Source: Zygnema cylindricum (taxonomy: Eukaryota > Streptophyta > Zygnematophyceae > Zygnematales > Zygnemataceae). Taken from it: a DNA stretch of 46,605 nucleotides. The position numbers and the translations under genes are program-made. The DNA lies in assembly GCA_037447655.1 (NCBI GenBank), contig JBBHKE010001077.1, positions 1 through 46,605 on the forward strand, read 5' to 3'. The notes below the pieces were generated by a model that worked only from the letters and a program-made list of their open reading frames with translations, did no database searches and was not told the DNA's origin. Positions 40,116 to 46,605 of this stretch are shown one piece after another (position 1 is the stretch's first letter; each line of letters opens with the position of its first letter).

Positions 40116-43100
40116 ATGGGTAACTGTGCTTCCAGCCAGTTCGTTCCCTGGGCTGGACGAAATGACATAACTTTGGCAGCAAAATCACGCAAAAAAGCGG
40201 CGAAAGAAATTCTTTCATCGTATCGATCCTATTCAAGTGCTCATGCAACCTACTTGGAAAGTCTAAAACAAGTTGGGAGCAACCTTGTCCTCTTTATGGT
40301 AGAAGAAGACAAAGGACTTCTCAATCCTGAATCTCAGGTGGTGAAAGTTACAGAGGAACCTTCCGATTACCGTACATCTTGGTCGCAGACTCCAGGAGCC
40401 CTTGCTGACAATGGTCCTCCTACCAATCCTGGTATTAGAAATGAAGGAGTTTTGGATAATGCAGAACATGGGCCTACTCTAAGAGCACCTTCCTTTTATA
40501 ACAATAATCCTCAAACTAGCACTGATTACAGTGATGGTATTCCACCTGCAACCAATATGGACGTCAAGCAGACAGGCCCGGTCCTGCAAAACGGTCAGCC
40601 ACAAAATTTTCAAATGGTTCCTGCAAATGTGGCGAGTTCTTCGATGATGGTCAATCAGTCTCAGCCTCAGTTGCAACGTGGCGCTGGAGTATCTCAGCTG
40701 GTTACTGCTTTGAATGGATTATTTTTGGAGGCTATTGAATCTGCCCGGCCACTGGGAAGCCTTCTTGCTGTTGGGGCAGCAAAAAAATATGCAGCCCCTC
40801 CTCCTCTCCCTCCACACGTCCAGGGAGGGCAGCAATATGGAGCACCTCCAAATTGGGGGAAACCTGTAGAAAGTCTCTGGGAAACGTTGGAAATTCTTGT
40901 GGCTTACGAACGCTTCCGATCGAAGGAGATAAAGGTGAGCTTTACTGCCTTATCTGCATCAAGAATGGATTTTGGAAAACAAAAAGCTGAAGTGTCAAAA
41001 GGGTTTCACAGAAATGTAGGTGTATGGTTAATGCAGGGGACTTTCAAATTTGTATGGTGAAGTTGGTTCGGTCGCTTGTGAATGTTGGCTAATGTCTTGC
41101 TGTCCCAACTCGTACCTGTGAAAGAGAGAAGACAATGTTGTGAAATAGAGTCGAAATACCATTTTTTTTTCAAATCCCTCTTAAAGAAAGTCGTCATTTT
41201 TATATTCCTTTCTGTGCTGTCATGAGAGTTTATGTAATGCAAGAAAAACTGCAATTTCCAATATAAACTATGGGGATGTCCTCATTAACTGATTTTGATT
41301 TCATTGTTCCGGGAGGAGGTTCACAGGCTCTTGAAATGACCAAGTTTGATTATGAACGAATGACAGGAAGACTTGGAAAACAGAATAAGAAAGTAGTGTC
41401 GGAAGCAAAAGCAGAAAAACAGCAGAAGGCGATCAATAAAACTCACTCAAAGGTTCAGGAGCTTCAAGGGAACATGAATCGAATGGGAGGGACTATTGAC
41501 AATTTGACTCGTAGCATTGACGCTATCAAGTCACAAATGCTTCTTCCTGCGCTTCTGCTGTTACTTCCTGGGTGAGCTTCTTCCTTAAAACCCTTGGTGG
41601 TAAAAAGTTTTTTTTATTCGGAGTAATGGCAGGATTTCAAGTTTTTAGTTTTTGGCGGTCTTATGGAGTTGTTTGAGTTTCTGCCACGTATATTTTTCTA
41701 TGACGTGTTTTGAGGAAGTTTCTTCCTTCTTTTTCGTAACCTATACATATGTGACTTATATGTATGTGTTAACTATGAAGCGCTTTGAGAAATTTTCTTT
41801 CTTCGTTTTTGTTCTTCCTGAATGCAGACTTATGCATATGTGGCTTCAGATGGCTGGAATTCACAATCGACAACTTCAACTGATTCAGGAAATTTCTGCA
41901 AAGGGTTCATTAGTGAACTTTGTAGCCTCAGGCCCGTCTGTGCTCTTTACTCAAATTAGTCACCACAAGGGGACACAGAATCTTGAAAATGTTCTTGTCA
42001 AATGGGATCAAGCTTTCACGTATGTCGTCTTCACATTTTTTTTTTTTCATGGCTGGAATATTTTCGAGTTGCTCTTTTAATGTCTGGTTTGGTTTCAGAC
42101 TCACGTGCTCTGTGCTTTGACGATTCCCTTCAGTAGCTTTTATGGCCTGTAGACATTGGAGAGAAACAATCTTGTCCCTCTCTTGCTGTCATGAGTAGAA
42201 GAACAATGCATGTCCATCTCACTTTGTCACTGTCGCTCTGTCACACCGTCACACTGTCATATTGTCACACTCTTACACTGTTACACTGTCATGTTGCCAC
42301 ATTGTCATATGGTCATATTCTCACATTTCATATAGTCATATTGTCACATTTCATATAGTCATATTGTCACATTGTCATATTGTCACATTTCATATAGTCA
42401 TATTGTCACATTTCATATAGTCATACTGTCACATTGTCATATTTTCACACTGTCATATTGTCATCTTGCCACATCGTCACATTGTCATTTTGTCGTATTG
42501 TCATATTGTGGCATTGTCACATTGCCTTATCGTCATATTGCGACATTGTTACGCTGTCATATTGTCCTATTGTCATAGTGTTACAAACGTTGTTTCATTT
42601 GACAGAAAAATGGTAAAAAGTGGAGAAATACTTCGATCAAAACAGCCCTTCTGATGCTTATCAAGTGTGCCTGTTTTTGTTCCGCAGAGCAAATATGGCG
42701 GCACAAAAAAAGGTCCTAATGGCAGTGATTACATGGCTTAACCGTGTAAGCCCAACGGGTGTAAACTCCAACCCCTCTGCGGCTTATCCAGCCCCTGGAT
42801 TTCCTGGGGTTGCCCCCCCTATGGCTCAAGGAAATCCCTATCCATATGGCCCTGCTCTTTCTACTAGTGCTTCCTTCAATCAGCCTGGGAATTTCAATCC
42901 GTACCCATCCACACAAAACGATAATATGCCTCAGGTAACATTTCCTCCAGAGAACAATCCAGGTGGTCAGGTGATCCCCTATTTGCCCCCAAATACAGCT
43001 ACTGGTGTACCTCCTTCTCAAGAAATTATTCAAGACTTCCTCGGTGGTCAAGGTTCCGTGGGAGAGCCTCTCATGGCTCTTTGCGATGATTGGAGGAGAG

Positions 43101-44023
43101 CAACCGACAAATTGCCGGAAAAGACAGTCAAAGATGCTTTATTTGCTTATAAAAACTGGGTGAAGGACAGTTACGACAAGCAAAGTGCAGAATTGAAGCA
43201 AGGGAAGAAACTGGAGGATCTTCGAAAGCAACTCAGTAAGACAGAACAAAAGTACGAAGGTTTATTGGTAAAAGAACGTGATTTCCGCGCCACTTTGGAA
43301 AACCCAAGTGCGACTCCTATGAGCAGAGCCCTCTCACTCTCAGCAAAATCCTACCAGAACACTCCTCCTTATGACAACAGTCCTACACCTAATCCTTATC
43401 CACCTAACTTTTCCTCTCCTACTTGGAGTCAGGGACAGGCAACCAACCAAGGTGGTCCCTCTCCAGGTGGGCCTTCTCCCTCCTCTCTTCCCCAACCTAT
43501 GAATCTCACATACGGAGCCTCTTTCCAACCTCCTGTTTACGCACAAAACTCGCCTCTCCCTCCTCCTTCAATGAGCCCTGCACCACCTCCTCCATCCTTT
43601 CAACCCGTTCCAGCGGCCAGCCCTCCTCCTCCTTCTCCTCCCTCCGCCCCTCCAAACGAACCAGGAGTAATTATCCCTTATCAACCTCCTCCTCCACCAG
43701 AATCGTATGCTTATGATAAACAGGATGAATCTTTGGACAAAGCTGCTGCTAAGGCTAAGGCTAAAGAACAGGCAAAGGAAGTAAAAGCCTTTTCTATATC
43801 TAAGGATGTGGATCTCGCCTTGGGAGCTCTAGAAGGTTTGCGTCAGAAGCTTAAGGATGAACAAGCGAGCTTTGAAGTTATGGCTTCGGAGGCGAGGAAG
43901 TCGGCCATCAGTGGGTTTGAACAAAGTTTTCCAAATTATGTCCTGTCACTAACCAATTATGCGACAATCGCTTCACAAATGTATGGAGTCCTGCATTTCC
44001 AGCATACCAGGAGATGGAGATAG
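40116..44023 (+). CDS. DUF630/DUF632 protein, four exons, 863 residues
   Basis: Exons 40116-40934, 41327-41571, 41828-42019 and 42688-44023. Introns have GT-AG ends, phases 0, 2 and 2, and join to an open frame of 864 codons including the stop. The N-terminus MGNCASSQ offers Gly2 for myristoylation and Cys4 for palmitoylation, suggesting membrane attachment. DUF630 is residues about 1-60. DUF632 starts at about 251 (ESLWETLEILVAYERF), includes a basic coiled-coil (about 280-345), the LMHMWLQM region (about 356) and CDDWRRATDKLPEK (about 551), and ends with SGFEQSFPNYVLSLTNYA. Two insertions are unusual: a Pro/Asn/Tyr-rich stretch of about 105 residues (440-544) and a proline-rich one (about 644-760). 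Flowering-plant relatives include NRG2 and ROH/bZIP-annotated proteins; one member acts in nitrate signalling. The exact role here is unknown. The start codon has a good context (tccATGGg). Confidence 0.88.
42216..42590 (+). repeat. 9-bp minisatellite inside intron 3
   Basis: About 40 degenerate copies of a 9-base unit (attgtcata / attgtcaca) fill more than half of the 668-bp intron 3 (42020-42687). A higher-order 27-bp unit (cacatttcatatagtcat plus attgt) repeats three times at about 42322-42425. Open frames in it are repeat artefacts. Confidence 0.9.
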
Positions 44024-45640
44024 CCAAGGAGGAAAGTCTTTTTCGGAAGGTTTAATCAGAAATGCCGCATGAATGTGATAAGATTGAGTTTCGAGGGAAG
44101 AGATACAAGCAGAAATACACAATTGGTGCAGGATCTATGGAGACATTGGAACATTTTTTTACGTGAGTAGATGTGGGAGGAAGGTCATCCAGTCTTTCCA
44201 CTGTTTGTTGAAGAAGGTTTTAACCCAAGTCTTTTTATGTATAGATGCGCTTATGTTTCAAGGTTTCATCAGATTTTAAGTGATCGTTTGTTCATCATCG
44301 AACAATGTAGACTCGTTTAGACTTAGGGGAATATTTTATATAGTAACTTTTAAAGTTGGGCTAAATGCAGCTATGTGTCTTCATAATCACGTATGACTAT
44401 AGAACCGTATACTTTGTGAAGTCTACCTGCCTTAAGTGTAGGTGTATATATAGGAATATGAATATAGGACTACAAATCTATTTCTGTTGATTGTGCAGGA
44501 ATTGGTACTGTACGTCATCATACAAAGATCATATTTTGGAAAGTCATAGACTTGTGAGAAGTTTCACGTTTTTATGTTGCTTTCGGTTGTCATGGCATGT
44601 AAATTTCCGTTGTGTTCAAACTCATGTAGGCTGACATCTGTTTTTTTGTCGAGAATGTTTGTCCCGAGTTTATTTTTCTGATGATGTTCAACTGCCAGTG
44701 TAAAGGTCTAGTTTGGGTTTGCTTTCATAAGTTCTCATTTGATTATGACAACTAGCAACAGTTTTACATGTTGAGAATGCCTGATAGGTCTTTGGTAGAT
44801 TCTGGGGCAAGAGACTAGCTTGCATTGAAATTCTATTCGCTTTCAAAGCAAGAACTTTTGTGCGTCCTTGTCTGCCGCAATTGGCTTCTCAATAGATAGG
44901 TGAATCGTGGCATTGGTCAATACGAAAGGGAAAACAAAGTGGAAGACAGTAAATTGAGAATGCAAGATTTTCGAAGTCGACTATGAATTTGGAAGATGAA
45001 TGCAGCATGACAGACCTAAAACTCTTAAAAATGGGATATGTGACTGGAGTCTATCCCTGGCGTTTTCCACTGTTGAGAGAGTGGCTTTCTTCTGCGAAAC
45101 TGTCGTTAGGTTAGCTTTTTTGAACTGGGCGTTCTTCTTAATATGCTCTGGAACACTGCAAAACAACTTTATGGGGACATAGTAACGATATGGCTACTCT
45201 CCTGAGTGTATTATTCAAACTGAAAAAGGTAAAAGAACGGGGAATTTTTAAATCTGTTTGTTAAGAACAACATAGTAACTGACTAACTGGTAATTGCTTC
45301 CCTGTCACAAAAAAAGACATTCAGGAGCCCAAGAATTACCTGCCTATTCCATGGCTAATTCCGAAATAACATCGAAACTGTTCTCTGCGACAATGCATCT
45401 GTCTGTTTTGGAGAAAAAGCTGCAAAACTATTAAACCTTAGTAAAACTATTAAAACTATCAAGACTAAATTATATGTGGTCGGTTCAGATTCTTTCTTTT
45501 GTTTCACCCAATTTTGCCTTGTTTCTTATTTCTGAGGAGCTACTGTAGTTAAGCGCCCTCTGCTGGTCACTTAATCTGAAGCTATTACATAATGCAGTAA
45601 GTTCTTTACTACCAATTGTTGTGTGACCAAAATTGCAAAC
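44024..45640. other. 3' untranslated and intergenic region of the host gene
   Basis: Follows the stop codon of the DUF630/DUF632 gene. The first few hundred bases are probably 3' UTR, but I see no canonical AATAAA that fixes the end. No further gene or repeat recognised up to the MITE at 45643. Confidence 0.45.
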
Positions 45641-45642
45641 TA

Positions 45643-46181
45643 CACCGCGCATCGTTATTAGTGTCAAAGTTTAAATAGTGTGTAAGTAAATATACCGTCA
45701 TTGACGCTAATTAAGAATTTTAAAATTAAAAAAAAAAAGGTTTATTCTAATTTCAGTGTAAACGCTAATTTGGAACAGCAAAAATGGAAAATTCTCTGTA
45801 CGATTATATACATTATTATATATATCCGTACAAAATATAAAAAATCGTACACCGTAGTGAAGTTTAAGTATTCGTACATGTCAGACTTATTTACATGTCA
45901 GACCAATCCCGTTTTTTTAGCGCACGTTCCTATGCGAACGCGTCCGATTTAATTCATTTTTTGTAAAATTTTCAACTAAAAAGGTACATTTATAAACGGT
46001 CTGACATCGACCGTACACCACATTATTTACAAATTAGTGTACTTTCTTTCTGTACGCTAATTTGTACGGAACCTCAATTAACGTCAAGGAAAAATTAAAA
46101 TCACGTATACTATTTTTGGAAAAAAATTATAATTTTAAGAACCCAAATTAGTGACCTTGACACTAATAACGATGCGCGGTG
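45643..46181. mobile_element. TA-flanked MITE, copy 2
   Basis: 539 bp with 25-bp perfect terminal inverted repeats (starting CACCGCGCATCGTTATTA), flanked by TA at 45641-45642 and 46182-46183. The interior is AT-rich without coding capacity. Same family as 36771-37109. TA duplication and short TIRs suggest a Tc1/mariner-type non-autonomous element. Confidence 0.85.
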
Positions 46182-46183
46182 TA

Positions 46184-46605
46184 ATGTTTTCTAGAACCCT
46201 TGTGCCATTTGTTTACACGATAAGCCAAAGGAAGAGTACTCTGTTCAGTTGTGATTTTAAGAAGGTTTAGCATTTTCCCCGCCGACAACCACAAATCTAC
46301 ACGTGGACCAATATCTGGTTTGTTTGTCGGTTGACGGCTATTCAAAACATAGTTCAAAAGTAGGCGTTTTTATGGTAGGCCTTTGGTAGGCGCACAAAAC
46401 TTGGCACAAAACTCGCGCAGAGTAGGCATACTGTATGTGGGTGCGTTGTACACACTCCTGTACGAACGTCCGAATGTGACGTATCATCATAGTACAGCGC
46501 ACGCCGCCGGACGAATTTTTTTAGCGAACTGACACGGAGTAGGATGACATTCCGCTGGAAAAAAAACCCGGAAAAAAAAAAAAACGCGGACGTAAGTCCT
46601 ATCGT
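46184..46605. other. Right-edge host DNA without a supported gene
   Basis: No coding or RNA signal recognised. Ends with an A-rich tract (46560-46585). Confidence 0.4.

Noticed and set aside
41270-41326. ATG at 41270 as an alternative start of the host gene
   Set aside because: The DUF632 reading begins only after a good 3' splice site (ttcacag) at 41326. The upstream part matches nothing in the family and is intron.
42372-42654. Open frames rich in Ser, His, Cys and Ile inside intron 3
   Set aside because: They are all three frames of a 9-bp minisatellite, which stays open by its period.
1-46605. CRISPR arrays, rRNA genes, bacterial operons
   Set aside because: The only short regular repeats are the 34-bp array without spacers and the intronic minisatellite. 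Everything else fits plant nuclear DNA.

Overview
This window looks like nuclear DNA of a streptophyte plant. The evidence is an intron-containing DUF630/DUF632 gene (a plant-specific family) and Ty1/copia retrotransposons whose primer-binding sites are complementary to plant initiator tRNA-Met. I cannot name the species. A non-flowering lineage is possible, because the host protein is divergent and carries unusual proline-rich insertions, but this is a guess.

Layout. 1-1382: flank with a 34-bp tandem repeat, a 73-nt tRNA-like sequence and a MITE relic. 1388-27272: a Russian-doll nest of four Ty1/copia elements, each about 6.4 kb once its insertions are removed. Element 1 (minus, oldest) runs from 1388 to 27272 with GTTTT target duplications. 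Element 2 (minus, 2664-15683, ATTGC duplication) is inserted in its RNase H region, and element 3 (minus, 7099-13544, CTTTC duplication) is inserted in the protease region of element 2. Element 4 (plus, 16398-22810, CCCTT) is inserted in the reverse-transcriptase region of element 1. 27278-29871 and 36190-39160 are host DNA rich in decayed repeats. Element 5 (plus, 29877-36184) is a fifth, degenerate copia element that split one copy of a dispersed host repeat (family X). A second copy of that repeat, at 37.1-38.2 kb, preserves the empty site. 39161-39290 holds three adjacent hairpins. 40116-44023 is the only host protein-coding gene I can support (four exons, 863 codons). The right end holds a TA-flanked MITE at 45643-46181.

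Elements 3 and 4 are young. By eye their LTR pairs differ at about 8 and 3 positions per ~1 kb, and each is broken by a single lesion: a stop codon in element 3 and one extra G in element 4. Elements 1, 2 and 5 are heavily decayed.

The most unusual shared property lies in the LTRs. All ten LTRs (five divergent types) carry, in the 5' third and antisense to the element, a compact tRNA-like cassette with an A-box-like segment, a B-box-like segment and a T4-T5 run just downstream, which is the layout of a small RNA polymerase III gene. Beside it is a long stem-loop whose stem sequence differs between families while pairing is kept and the loop is conserved. The elements also prime from the anticodon arm of initiator tRNA-Met. 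As a result the primer-binding site contains an ATG, and it is translated in frame as part of gag.
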